NCBI GenBank assembly: GCA_910580225.1
Contig: CAJTXE010000005.1
Span: 83,487-126,100 of the forward strand
Source: an uncultured Acetatifactor sp.
Lineage (GTDB): Bacteria; Bacillota; Clostridia; Lachnospirales; Lachnospiraceae
Direction: 5' to 3'
DNA: 42,614 nt
Shown: piece after piece, positions 1 to 8,297 of the stretch
How the letters are laid out: each line of letters opens with the position of its first letter
Numbering within the stretch: position 1 is the stretch's first letter
Program-made: the position numbers and the translations under genes
The notes under the pieces: generated by a model
Seen by the model: only the letters and a program-made list of their open reading frames with translations
What the model was told of the DNA's origin: nothing
Databases searched by the model: none

Positions 1-175
1 TGCAGTCTTTGGTGCCGGCCAAGGTAGAAGAGCAGATGGTCAGCGACGAGATCAAAGCAACTATCCAGGCCAATATTGACCAGCAGATGCAGTCTTTGGT
101 GCCGGCCAAGGTAGAAGAGCAGATGGTCAGCGACGAGATCAAGACAGTCATCCAGACCAATATTGATGCGCAGAT
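1..175 (+). repeat. 87-bp tandem repeat inside the surface-protein gene
   Basis: The segment starting TGCAGTCTTTGG at position 1 recurs at 88 with the same order of bases for about 55 bp, and the following sequence is diverged but alignable. The period is 87 bp, which is 29 codons, so the repeat stays in frame. More copies may lie left of the window. Confidence 0.85.
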
Positions 176-767
176 GAACAGCGAAGCCCTGAAAGATACC
201 GTAGCCGCCAATACGGAGCTGCAGGTACAGAAGGCAATTACGGAAAATATGGCAGGGGAGGAGGTACAGAGCAAACTGGCGGCGGCGTCCGAAGGGGCAA
301 AGTCCGTTATCGCCCTGAAGGCCTCTCTGGACAATTATAATGTATTCTATCTGGGGCTTCAGACTTATACAGCAGGAGTAGCGGAAGCGGCGTCAGGGGC
401 AGGAAGTCTTTCAGCAGGAATCGGGGAACTGAAGAGCGGCGCTTCCAGACTCAGTGACGGCTCCGCTCAGCTGTATGACGGGATTCAGATTATGAGGACG
501 AGCGCTCCTGCCCTTACCGACGGCATTACCCGGCTTCGGGACGGCGCCCTGGAACTCACCGACGGGCTGAACCGGTTCAACGAAGAAGGTATCGGCAGGC
601 TGGCAGATGCCGTGGAGGGAGACCTTCAGGGGCTGACCAACAGACTGCGGGCCATGTCCGATGTGTCGAGAAATTACAAATCTTTTGCCGGAATTGGGGA
701 GGAGATGGAAGGAAGCGTGAAATTTATTTACCGCACAGAGGCTGTTGAAACGGGAGATGAGAGGTAG
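3..767 (+). CDS. C-terminal part of a heptad-repeat, YhgE/Pip-like surface protein (5' truncated by window)
   Basis: The reading frame is open to the left edge, so only the last 254 or so residues are present. They begin with two near-identical 29-residue repeats (87-bp DNA period, copies starting at 1 and 88) rich in Gln, Glu and Val. A coiled-coil-like stretch follows, and then a run with Leu/Gly spaced in heptads (SAGIGELKSG, SRLSDGSAQLYDG, ITRLRDGALELTDG), the pattern of the YhgE/Pip repeat proteins. Family members are membrane-anchored and extracytoplasmic; the anchor would lie upstream of this window. No enzymatic motif is visible. The exact family is inferred from the heptad pattern only. 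The gene ends just before a clear hairpin at 800-825. Confidence 0.6.
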   Translation, partial: QSLVPAKVEEQMVSDEIKATIQANIDQQMQSLVPAKVEEQMVSDEIKTVIQTNIDAQMNSEALKDTVAANTELQVQKAITENMAGEEVQSKLAAASEGAKSVIALKASLDNYNVFYLGLQTYTAGVAEAASGAGSLSAGIGELKSGASRLSDGSAQLYDGIQIMRTSAPALTDGITRLRDGALELTDGLNRFNEEGIGRLADAVEGDLQGLTNRLRAMSDVSRNYKSFAGIGEEMEGSVKFIYRTEAVETGDER

Positions 768-799
768 AAACCGTTTTATAATTGTCTTATAGCTGCCGG

Positions 800-840
800 C
801 AGGCGCCTGATTGTTCAGGTGCCTGCAGTATTTTATATTT
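800..840 (+). terminator. Rho-independent terminator of the surface-protein gene
   Basis: An 11-bp stem (CAGGCGCCTGA pairing with TCAGGTGCCTG, one G-U pair) with a TTGT loop at 800-825 is followed by a T-rich tail (TATTTTATATTT). Confidence 0.75.
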
Positions 841-862
841 CCGTAATTTTTGGGCCGCAGGA

Positions 863-878
863 CCCATAAATTTATGGG
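863..878. terminator. Perfect 16-bp palindrome downstream of the lipoprotein gene
   Basis: CCCATAAATTTATGGG lies 30 bp past the stop of the minus-strand gene 909-3065. On the minus strand it is followed after about 12 bases by an A-rich run, not a T-run, so termination function is only possible. Confidence 0.35.
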
Positions 879-908
879 GTGTTACAGCGTTCGTTCAGAG
901 CATCCATT

Positions 909-3065
909 CTACATTTCATCCAGATACAGCTGTACCCGGTTGTTAATTACCCGGCTTATCTCCTCGGCGCTTTTGCTGCCGTTGAAATAGTCCTTCGCCT
1001 CCTCCTGAATGATTGTGAGGATGGGAGCAGTTCGTATGGGCAGGGCCCTGGCATCCTCAATGGCTTTTTTATATGCTTCCACCTTTTCTTCCGAGGTATT
1101 TTCGCCGTAGTAAGCAGGGTAATATCCCTTTCCTTTTTCAAAGCGGTCTTCGGTGAGTATCCGAAGTTCCCATTCCAGCCATTTATCGAAGGATTCCCGG
1201 TGCACGGGAGACACATAGAACTCCTCCCTGTACTGAACATCCTCCCCCAGCAGGAAGGCGATAAATTCCCATGCCCCTTCCTTGTTTGGGGAATTGGCAT
1301 TGACAGCCATGGCATACATGGGATAGGACAGCACATGGCAGCCGTCGTCAAAGAGGGTGCCCACAGATACCGTTCCCTCCGCCTCCTGCTCTGCCGGGCT
1401 GCTGAAATGGAAATAGACATTCATATCTATTCTGCGGGTCATTTCCGGCTCCAGGCCCCTTCTGTCGTCGTAGCCGTACCTGTCGGCGGCTTCCAGCAGC
1501 TTTTCAAACAGGGGGGTATTGAAGTCGCAGCTGCCGGGAGAATTTTTCTCTCCGCTGCCCCAGTCTACCATCCCCCACAGGTTTTCCGAGCCCTGCAGAA
1601 ACGTATTCAGCAGTTCCCCGGAAGAAAGCCCTGCTCTGTAGACGGCACGCCCTTCCCGAGCCAGCAGCGCGTCCGCCAGCGTCTCTATATCCGGACTCTC
1701 CGTGCTTCCCAGTACTTCTGTCTCTATTTCCTCATAGTAGATCTCCATCTTCGGCGTAATGCTGTAAATCTGTTCCCCCTGACGCCATGCGGAGAAAGTC
1801 AGGGGAAAATAATCCTCCTCCCGAATGCCGGACGCCTCCATGTAGGGGTTCAGTTCCTCCAGGGCACCTTTCGCCATCATCCCGCCTACATAATCCTGCA
1901 GGAGCTCACTGCCGCACAGGATGTCAGGTCCCTTCCCGGCCCCTACCTGGACGCTGGTGAGACGGGCATAGTCTTCCACGTCATTGTTGTAGCCGCAGGT
2001 TTCTAGGACTACATGATAGTCTTTGCTTTTCTGGTTAAACAGAATGACTTTCTCTGATAGCCAGAAGTCATCCTCAAAAACAGCCCGCACTACCACAGGA
2101 GTCTTCTCTACCTTTTCCATGCGCATTCTGTCCAGTGTGTAAGCGTGACCGCGCTGGTAAGACCAGAGAACCTCTATGGCGCCGTCCTCCAGAACCTGAA
2201 AGTCCTGGATGTTCCACTCAGTGCGCTGACCGAAGGATGTCCCGTCGGCATACAGGAGAGGGGATGTACTTTGAGCAGCTGTGTCCAGGGAATCAATTCC
2301 AAGGCTGCTGGCCCGTGCGAGAGCTGCGCCTGCGGTTCCCAGACTGCTTGGCCCGTCGTTAATGAAATTCCATTCCATTCGTGATTCCGGAATCAGCTCC
2401 CCGGTATCCGGGTTCAGCTCTTCCAGAACCTCTTTGCGTGTCTGATAATCATGCAGAAGCAGGTAAATTCTGCCGTTCTCCGTCTGACGGATACCTCCCA
2501 GAGTAAAACCCGGTTCCAGCGTGATTTTATACTGAACTTCACCGGTGGGAAGGATTTTCATAATATTACCTACATACTTGAATTCTCCGTCAACCTTTGG
2601 ATAAGTTGTACGGTAAAAGTAGCAGTTCCTATCCCGGTCCGCATATCCCTCGTATCTGGCATCTGCAAAGGCTCTGTCAGCATCAGAAAGCCCTGACAGC
2701 AGCAGCTCCCGGCTTCCGTCCGTTCTGTACAGATAGATGTCCACTCCGTCAGGAGACTGTTTGGACCAGAGCTGTGCCGGCTCTCCCATTGCAAACTGGG
2801 TGCCCAGCAGGTTGTATATGGTGAGACCGAATATCTCAATATCGCCCGCATAATATTCCTCCGGATTTTTCTCCCATAACCCTAAGTCAAATACTTCTTC
2901 CGTCTCCACGGCCAGGTCATAGTATTCTGTCCGTTCTGTTACGGCGGTCAGGTCAGACCCGGGTGCAATGCCGATCCAGGGGCCTTCCTGTTCTGTCTTG
3001 TCTCCGCAGGCCGCCAGAAACACGCAGGCCAGAAGGGGTGTCAGCGCAGTTGTATATTTTTTCAT
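909..3065 (-). CDS. Lipoprotein with N-terminal propeller-like region and C-terminal extracellular solute-binding domain
   Basis: This 718-residue protein starts with a lipoprotein signal (MKKYTTALTPLLACVFLAAC; lipobox LAAC, Cys20 the lipid-modified residue). Residues about 25-320 contain repeated beta-rich segments with aromatic/aspartate turns, suggesting a propeller-like sensor region. Residues about 330-700 follow the family 1 extracellular solute-binding pattern (KVILFNQKSKDYHVVLET, GPDILCGSELLQDYV, then KEGAWEFIAFLLG near the end). It is likely anchored outside the membrane and binds a sugar or related ligand. No permease gene is adjacent, so it may serve sensing or work with distant permeases. 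It is a paralog of the gene at 3789-6182: same architecture, same orientation, and each has a divergent ncRNA upstream. The start is supported by AAAGGCGG about 8 bases upstream. Confidence 0.8.
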   Translation of the reverse strand: MKKYTTALTPLLACVFLAACGDKTEQEGPWIGIAPGSDLTAVTERTEYYDLAVETEEVFDLGLWEKNPEEYYAGDIEIFGLTIYNLLGTQFAMGEPAQLWSKQSPDGVDIYLYRTDGSRELLLSGLSDADRAFADARYEGYADRDRNCYFYRTTYPKVDGEFKYVGNIMKILPTGEVQYKITLEPGFTLGGIRQTENGRIYLLLHDYQTRKEVLEELNPDTGELIPESRMEWNFINDGPSSLGTAGAALARASSLGIDSLDTAAQSTSPLLYADGTSFGQRTEWNIQDFQVLEDGAIEVLWSYQRGHAYTLDRMRMEKVEKTPVVVRAVFEDDFWLSEKVILFNQKSKDYHVVLETCGYNNDVEDYARLTSVQVGAGKGPDILCGSELLQDYVGGMMAKGALEELNPYMEASGIREEDYFPLTFSAWRQGEQIYSITPKMEIYYEEIETEVLGSTESPDIETLADALLAREGRAVYRAGLSSGELLNTFLQGSENLWGMVDWGSGEKNSPGSCDFNTPLFEKLLEAADRYGYDDRRGLEPEMTRRIDMNVYFHFSSPAEQEAEGTVSVGTLFDDGCHVLSYPMYAMAVNANSPNKEGAWEFIAFLLGEDVQYREEFYVSPVHRESFDKWLEWELRILTEDRFEKGKGYYPAYYGENTSEEKVEAYKKAIEDARALPIRTAPILTIIQEEAKDYFNGSKSAEEISRVINNRVQLYLDEM

Positions 3066-3346
3066 TCTGTGTACCGCCTTTCGTGATAAGCTGATATTCT
3101 ATCCTTCATTTTAGCATACCTGAACGTGTTTGAAAAATGCTTTCTGTCAGATATGTGTCCCAATTTGTGAAAGCTTTGTCCCATGTGAAGGGGGCATCAG
3201 GCTTGTGTCCTCGAACCTCCATTGTTTCGCAATCGTCCAGGGCAGAATGTTGATGCGGAGTTTTTGGTAAACTTAGATAATATAATCAGACAATAATGGG
3301 TATACATTCTAATATAAAAATAATAAAAATAAATTTCAAAAAAGTA

Positions 3347-3375
3347 TTGACAAATATGGGGTTGAGTATTATAAT
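3347..3375 (+). promoter_or_regulatory. Sigma-A promoter of ncRNA copy 1
   Basis: TTGACA at 3347-3352 and TATAAT at 3370-3375 with a 17-bp spacer are perfect consensus boxes. No protein gene follows on this strand for several hundred bases, so the promoter drives a non-coding transcript. Confidence 0.85.
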
Positions 3376-3593
3376 GAACTTACAATAAAGAGAGAGGAAA
3401 ACACGACTTCCATAAAATACAGCTTAACATACTAAGCTGTAAAACTGAAAAAGTGCAAGAGTACACTTAACAGTAACGCATTCCTGAATCTTTAGAACGT
3501 TACAGTCACAGAGAACAGAAGAAAGTGGAAAGGCACAGAGGTAGAAATGGAAGAAAATGCGGACCTGAAAACTTCATAAGGAGGAACAGTCCA

Positions 3594-3614
3594 TTGGACA
3601 ACGAACAGACATGA
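3594..3614 (+). other. Possible six-codon leader ORF in ncRNA copy 1
   Basis: TTG GAC AAC GAA CAG ACA TGA starts nine bases after AAGGAGG (3578-3584). The start codon sits in the loop of the GTCCATTGGAC hairpin. A matching ORF with the same length and stop lies in copy 2 at 7052-7072. Translation is unproven; other frames are equally similar. Confidence 0.25.
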
Positions 3615-3700
3615 AGAAGCGTGTTGATTTAGAAAAATCGATACGCTTCTTCGCTGTCTGCCTTTGCTTTTGCGGCCCCGCCTATTTTCCGCGGGCTGAT

Positions 3701-3763
3701 CTGTCATCCTGCGGCTCATTGCTGGTGTTGGTCTCACAGGATGACAGACTTCCCGATTTTTTT
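3701..3763 (+). terminator. Hairpin and T-run after ncRNA copy 1
   Basis: CTGTCATCCTG (3701-3711) pairs perfectly with CAGGATGACAG (3737-3747). Nine bases later a run of seven T (3757-3763) follows. The 25-base loop and the gap before the T-run make it a non-classical terminator. Confidence 0.45.
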
Positions 3764-3788
3764 CACTGTCTGTGCTTGGTCTCAGGTA

Positions 3789-6182
3789 TTAAAACAGGGC
3801 ATTCGTTTTTGTTTCATCTAAAAGGATCTGAGCCCGGTTCTGGATGATTTTCGTTACTTCCTCCAGGGTTTTGTCGCCGCGGAAGTAGCTTTTTGCCTCT
3901 TCCGCTACGATCCGGATAATCTGTTCTTTTTCTTCCGGCATGGGTCTGAAATCTGCTGATTCCAGCGCATTCATAACGGCGTCGGCCTGTTCCTTCGGAA
4001 CGTAATAATAATCCATGTAATCGGTTATCCCGAATATGATTCCTTTTGACCGCATCACAGGGTTTCCGTTTTCGTCGGTGGCTCCTTCTATGTAAGTTGG
4101 TATGGTCTTGTCCTCATAATATTCCTGTATTTTTGATTTGCTTGCCGGAAGATCACCAAATAACAGCTGGGAATTTACATCAAAATAATATTCCAGAAAT
4201 TCCCATGCCCCTTCTTTATGAGAAGAGACAGAAGTAACACCCAGGCCTCCGCGGATCAATCCGGGAAAATAGTTGCTGCCGTCTGCCGTAGGATAACCCT
4301 TCAGACAGACTTCCTCACCAAACTGTATTTCGCTGACCATAAGGCTGGTAAAATCTAAGTAGTATTGTGGTACCAGTAATACACTCTCCGGAAGGTATAT
4401 TCTGTCTAAATAGATATCTCCAACAGGCTGTTCCACATGTTTTGGTGTGCAGCCATACTTTCCGGCCCAGGCAATCAGCTGACGGAAATCGTCGCTGTCA
4501 AAATTGCACTCCCGTTTGTCCCAATCTACAAATTTCTCCAGGTAATAGTAAGCACAGAAGTGTTTCAGGAGCCAATCTCCCTCTGCAAGACTTCCATATC
4601 CGCCATCATCCAGCATGCCCCCGATGCTTTCCGGATGCTCATCCGTCAGCCGGTATACGTCTTCCATCGTCCAGTTGTCGATGTTTTCCACCTGGGAGGC
4701 TCTGGCGCCTATGCCATTTACTTCGATAGAGAGAGGAATGCAGGTCAGTTTTCCGTCATAAGTCAGGCCTTCCAGTACATTGTCCGGAATATCTTCTTTA
4801 TCCAGGATGGTGCTGTGCTCCAGAAAAGGGAACTGATCCTCCAATATACCTTTTCGGGCATATTTATCAACACTTAATACTCCAAGATTCAGGATATCCG
4901 GCGGATTGTTCGATACCAGGCTGGCATCCAGCAGGGGACACATCCATTTCAGCTCTTCATCGGAGAATTCTGCGTTGTAAGTGTCCAATACGACCCTGTA
5001 AGAGCTGTTGGTGGCATTAAACAGCATTACCGCTTTCTGGAGCTCGAAGGAGCTGACCGGCGATGCAATCACCAGCATTTCTTTTTCGGGGAGGTCTGCC
5101 ACAGCGGTCTTTGTCAACAAGTATATACCGCTGCTGCCGCCGAAAGTGCCGCTGTAGCTTACCAGGAGCAGATCTGATGTGATCGCAGCTACCTCCTGGA
5201 TGCCGGTGGACATGAGGCCGCTTTCGTACCAGCTCAGCAGCTTTTTCCTGGAGGCGGATTCTCTGTCATATAGATAGAGGGCTCCTTCTGAATCGGATCT
5301 AAATTGAAAAATATTTCCGTCAGTAGCTGCAAAATAGTACCCGGATCCTTCGCCGAGGATGCTGTCGGTTTTCTTCAGCTGAAAAGATTTTTCACTGTCT
5401 ATTTCGTAAGTTGTTCTTTTATATTGTTTGTCGACAAATGTGTAATAAATTCTGCTTTCCGAATCCGAAAACAGATCCTGCATACCTTCATTCAACATAT
5501 TGCTTGCTTCTGTCGCAATCGTGCCGAGAGAGGTTCCGTCCGGATCCAGCACCTGAATGGCATCCTGGGTCAGTGCAAATATATTGCCTTTCGTATCTGC
5601 GGTAAAGTCGAGCAGCTCCGGCAGATAGATCCGATAGAGCAGTGTCCCTTCCGAATTCTGCCGACACAGTATACCTCCTACTGTATCTCCGCTGTAATAT
5701 TCCCCTACACTGGCACGCAGATAGTAATAAACACCTCCGTCAGGGGCAGGTGCATACTGATCCAGAGTGAGACGACCATATTTTTTCTCCATATCGGACC
5801 AGCTGCTTTGTTTGAGTTCTCCGTCCAGGGCGGCAAAAAAATAGGTCTCTTCGTTGCTCTCCCCATCCTCAGGCAGTTCAAATACCATGCTTTTGAATGA
5901 AGTCAGTGTTTCACTTGCGGAGAAATCAGGTTTGCCTTCTCCTGCCTTGGCAGCTGCCACGGAAACCCGCTTTACAAAGGTTTTGCCGTCCGAGATCTCC
6001 ATATAGTACAGATAATCGCCCAGTACCCGTAAACCTTGTACCGCATCCAGAGTATGAAGCCTCCGGGACGGATATACATATCCGTCTATGCCGTATTCTA
6101 CTACATACTCTTCTTTGCTGCAGCCTGTCATGAGCCCGATCAGACAGGTGAACAGGATAATAAGAGCAAATGGTTTTTTCAT
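3789..6182 (-). CDS. Lipoprotein with N-terminal propeller-like region and C-terminal extracellular solute-binding domain (paralog of 909-3065)
   Basis: This 797-residue protein has a lipoprotein signal (MKKPFALIILFTCLIGLMTGC, Cys21). Residues about 25-380 are beta-rich with repeated short motifs (GGVYYYLRASVG, GNIFALTQDAIQVLDPDG, GNIFQFRSDSEGALYLYD) that suggest propeller blades. Residues about 390-790 follow the family 1 solute-binding pattern (KAVMLFNATNSSYRVVLDTY, NPPDILNLG, SSHKEGAWEFLEYYF). Both paralogs end in a similar helical tail (AKSYFRGDKTLEEVTKIIQNRAQ here; AKDYFNGSKSAEEISRVINNRVQ there). It is predicted to be anchored on the outer face of the membrane. A strong AAAGGAG site precedes the start. 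The ligand cannot be deduced. Confidence 0.8.
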   Translation of the reverse strand: MKKPFALIILFTCLIGLMTGCSKEEYVVEYGIDGYVYPSRRLHTLDAVQGLRVLGDYLYYMEISDGKTFVKRVSVAAAKAGEGKPDFSASETLTSFKSMVFELPEDGESNEETYFFAALDGELKQSSWSDMEKKYGRLTLDQYAPAPDGGVYYYLRASVGEYYSGDTVGGILCRQNSEGTLLYRIYLPELLDFTADTKGNIFALTQDAIQVLDPDGTSLGTIATEASNMLNEGMQDLFSDSESRIYYTFVDKQYKRTTYEIDSEKSFQLKKTDSILGEGSGYYFAATDGNIFQFRSDSEGALYLYDRESASRKKLLSWYESGLMSTGIQEVAAITSDLLLVSYSGTFGGSSGIYLLTKTAVADLPEKEMLVIASPVSSFELQKAVMLFNATNSSYRVVLDTYNAEFSDEELKWMCPLLDASLVSNNPPDILNLGVLSVDKYARKGILEDQFPFLEHSTILDKEDIPDNVLEGLTYDGKLTCIPLSIEVNGIGARASQVENIDNWTMEDVYRLTDEHPESIGGMLDDGGYGSLAEGDWLLKHFCAYYYLEKFVDWDKRECNFDSDDFRQLIAWAGKYGCTPKHVEQPVGDIYLDRIYLPESVLLVPQYYLDFTSLMVSEIQFGEEVCLKGYPTADGSNYFPGLIRGGLGVTSVSSHKEGAWEFLEYYFDVNSQLLFGDLPASKSKIQEYYEDKTIPTYIEGATDENGNPVMRSKGIIFGITDYMDYYYVPKEQADAVMNALESADFRPMPEEKEQIIRIVAEEAKSYFRGDKTLEEVTKIIQNRAQILLDETKTNALF

Positions 6183-6316
6183 ATGTTTCTCCTTTCTTTT
6201 TAACTCCCTTTTCAGAAAATGGTTCCTACTGCATAAAATTTAAAGTATAATCCATATCCTAATATATGATTACCGATTTTGCACTCACTGAACAGCTTTG
6301 CGAACTGGAATTTGTA

Positions 6317-6607
6317 TTATTCTTCCTCATATTGATAAAGGATAATTTCTTCCTCCTCCAGTGCGAATGATAGGTTGCACAAGGCACAAATAAATTGAAA
6401 TAGGGGATTCTCTTCATGGACTTCGTAATAGTCACCGAAAGAATATTCGATATCTATATGTCGGTCAATTATCGGAGTATCATTGCATTCGAACACATCT
6501 ACACGGTACACAATTTCAGATACATCTTCACTTAGATTATCATCTGATATACCATTTTTTAAAGATATTTTATTGCTTATCTGTCTGACATCGTCAATTG
6601 TGAGCAT
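6317..6607 (-). CDS. Small acidic hypothetical protein
   Basis: A 96-residue, strongly acidic ORF (ending EEEEIILYQYEEE) without signal peptide or membrane segment. It starts at an ATG preceded by a modest GGAG. Codon use looks AT-richer than the surrounding genes. It lies between lipoprotein gene 2 and ncRNA copy 2, where module copy 1 has nothing, so it may be an insertion into the duplicated module. I do not recognise it; the shape recalls immunity-type small proteins, but that is only an impression. Confidence 0.5.
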   Translation of the reverse strand: MLTIDDVRQISNKISLKNGISDDNLSEDVSEIVYRVDVFECNDTPIIDRHIDIEYSFGDYYEVHEENPLFQFICALCNLSFALEEEEIILYQYEEE

Positions 6608-6848
6608 AATGTATATTCTCCAAAGCCCAATTTATATTTGATTACAGAATGTTCGCCAGCCACTGGCAACGCATATTGACGGCTCCATTTTCATTGAGTA
6701 CACAATTCCGAGAAGGGAGCTTTTTAAATAGTATAACATATCTGCCTAATGAAAAAAAGAGGGTTTGATAGTGAAAGGACAGAATATTGTGACAGTATAG
6801 ATGTAATATAAATATATTTGAAAATTTATAAAAAATATTAAAATAGTA

Positions 6849-6877
6849 TTGACAAATAAAAGTATGTGAGCTATAAT
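6849..6877 (+). promoter_or_regulatory. Sigma-A promoter of ncRNA copy 2
   Basis: TTGACA at 6849-6854 and TATAAT at 6872-6877 with a 17-bp spacer. The extended context (GTATTGACAAATA) is the same as in copy 1. It may also supply transcription to the MoxR operon downstream. Confidence 0.85.
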
Positions 6878-6883
6878 AAGTTT

Positions 6884-7115
6884 ACAACAAAGGAAAGATA
6901 ACTTCCATCAGAGACAACAGCAAGATGTGCAAGTACACTTTACAAGTAACGAATAATTGACATTTGACAACGTTGCAGTACACAGAAGACAATAAAGAAG
7001 GAAAGCACAGGGTTAGATGGAAGGAAAAATTGAATAAGGAGGTATGGTCCATTGGACAGCGAAGAGAGATGAGGAAGCGTATTGATTGCAGATAATCGAT
7101 ACGCTTCCTCGCTGT
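6884..7115 (+). ncRNA. Structured non-coding RNA, copy 2, upstream of the MoxR operon
   Basis: It aligns with 3382-3655. The pairings are ACTTCCAT (6901-6908) with ATGGAAG (7017-7023), GTAACG (6946-6951) with CGTTGC (6971-6976, one G-U pair replacing A-U), GTCCATTGGAC (7047-7057) after AAGGAGG (7036-7042), and the 3' hairpin GAGGAAGCGT (7071-7080) with ACGCTTCCTC (7101-7110), extended by ACAGC (7056-7060) with GCTGT (7111-7115). No T-run follows, so the transcript may continue as a long leader into the gene at 7347. Family unknown to me. Confidence 0.65.
7052..7072 (+). other. Possible six-codon leader ORF in ncRNA copy 2
   Basis: TTG GAC AGC GAA GAG AGA TGA, nine bases after AAGGAGG, matches the mini-ORF of copy 1 in position, length and stop. 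Expression is unproven. Confidence 0.25.
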
Positions 7116-7346
7116 GGGGAGGAAGGCTGTGAAGAGGGTGACAGCTCGGTATTGTCTGCAGCAGGATATCATTTCCGTCTTGTCAAATTCCGCCAAAGGC
7201 TATACAATGAAATTGTTCTGTTTGGGAATGCCAATCACAGGTGATGTTACAAGGGCAGAACAGAAGGAAGGAAACAGGGACAACTGCCCCATGGCAGGGG
7301 GGACAGGATCCGGAAATCAGGCAGAGATCGGAATGGAGAGACAACG

Positions 7347-8297
7347 TTGCAATTGGCAGAGAGAGCACAGGAAGTAATCCGACAGGTGAATCAGGTGATT
7401 CTGGGTAAGGAGAACGAGATCAGGGAAGTCATGCTGGCATTCCTGGCAAACGGGCATGTCCTTTTGGAGGATATCCCCGGGGTAGGAAAGACGACGCTTG
7501 CCATTGCTTTTTCCAGAGCAATGGAGCTGCAGTACAAGCGGGTACAGTTCACGCCGGACGTGATGCCGTCCGATCTTACGGGATTCTCTGTATACCGCAG
7601 GGAGGAAGAGAAATTCATCTACCAGCCGGGCAGTGTGTTCTGTAATTTGCTGCTGGCGGATGAGATCAACCGGACGTCGCCCAAGACTCAGTCCGCGTTG
7701 TTGGAGGTCATGGAGGAGCGCAGATGTACGGTGGAAGGGGTTACCAGGGAGGTACCCCGGCCATTTCTGGTTATTGCCACACAAAATCCGTCAGGCACAG
7801 CCGGTACGCAGTATCTTCCCGAAGCTCAGGTTGACCGGTTTATGGTGACGCTGACTCTGGGGTATCCTGATTTTGAGAGTGAACTGGCTATGGCGATGTC
7901 CGTAGGAGAGACGGAGAAACTGGAACGAATACGGCCGGTTCTGGACGGGAAAATCCTGCAGGAAATGCAGAAGCAGATTCATGATGTCTACATGGGGGAG
8001 GCGGTATATCGTTATCTGCTGAGTCTGGTAACGGCTACGAGAGTGCACCCTCATCTGGAAAGGGGCGCCAGTCCCAGGGCAACCATTGCGCTGGTGAGAA
8101 TGGCAAAGGCATCCGCATGGCTGGAGGGGAGAGAGTTCGCAGCACCCGGAGACATTCAGGAACAATTTTCTCATGTGGTTTCCCACAGACTGCTGTTGAA
8201 CGGGGCGGCCAGGATGGAACATTTGTCTAAGGGGAAGATCATAGCTGAATTGCTGGAACAGATACCCAGGCCTCCCATGGGAGCGAAAGGGAAATGA
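7347..8297 (+). CDS. MoxR-family AAA+ ATPase
   Basis: The 316-residue product has the MoxR layout: Walker A GVGKTT at residues 45-50, Walker B near LLLADEINR, sensor 1 in the ATQNP segment, and the typical PEAQVDRF stretch. MoxR ATPases act as chaperones that help assemble or activate partner protein complexes in the cytoplasm. The start is TTG, seven or eight bases after GGAG, because the nearby ATG at 7333 is out of frame. The gene overlaps the DUF58 gene by four bases (ATGA) and heads a MoxR-DUF58-transglutaminase operon, a widely conserved trio. The length is normal. Confidence 0.93.
   Translation: MQLAERAQEVIRQVNQVILGKENEIREVMLAFLANGHVLLEDIPGVGKTTLAIAFSRAMELQYKRVQFTPDVMPSDLTGFSVYRREEEKFIYQPGSVFCNLLLADEINRTSPKTQSALLEVMEERRCTVEGVTREVPRPFLVIATQNPSGTAGTQYLPEAQVDRFMVTLTLGYPDFESELAMAMSVGETEKLERIRPVLDGKILQEMQKQIHDVYMGEAVYRYLLSLVTATRVHPHLERGASPRATIALVRMAKASAWLEGREFAAPGDIQEQFSHVVSHRLLLNGAARMEHLSKGKIIAELLEQIPRPPMGAKGK

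Larger units (their letters stand above)
3382..3763 (+). ncRNA. Structured non-coding RNA, copy 1, divergent from the lipoprotein gene
   Basis: The start is inferred from the promoter. The segment 3382-3655 aligns with 6884-7115 over its whole length. Shared pairings are: a long-range stem ACTTCCAT (3406-3413) with ATGGAAG (3547-3553); GTAACG (3473-3478) with CGTTAC (3498-3503); a small hairpin GTCCATTGGAC (3589-3599) just after AAGGAGG; and a 3' hairpin AAGAAGCGT / ACGCTTCTT (3614-3651). Copy 1 also has its own hairpin at 3419-3440. The 3' hairpin changes by compensation between copies. No long ORF is conserved. The end is put at the T-run after the 3701-3747 hairpin, which is a guess. I do not recognise the RNA family. 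Confidence 0.65.

Noticed and set aside
879..2006. 375-codon ORF on the plus strand
   Set aside because: It is antisense to the lipoprotein gene at 909-3065, starts without a ribosome site and encodes low-quality Cys/His/Pro-rich sequence typical of a shadow frame.
3382..3655. T-box, 6S, SRP RNA or known riboswitch as identity of the duplicated RNA
   Set aside because: The T-box core, the SRP GGAA-type loop, the long 6S bubble helix and common riboswitch cores were looked for and not seen.
3611..3847. 78-codon ORF beginning in ncRNA copy 1
   Set aside because: The matching ATG frame in copy 2 stops after eight codons, so the frame is not conserved, and the region is explained by the 3' hairpin.
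7114..7377. 87-codon ORF before the MoxR gene
   Set aside because: It overlaps the MoxR start, has no ribosome site and no recognisable motif; it is more likely leader sequence.
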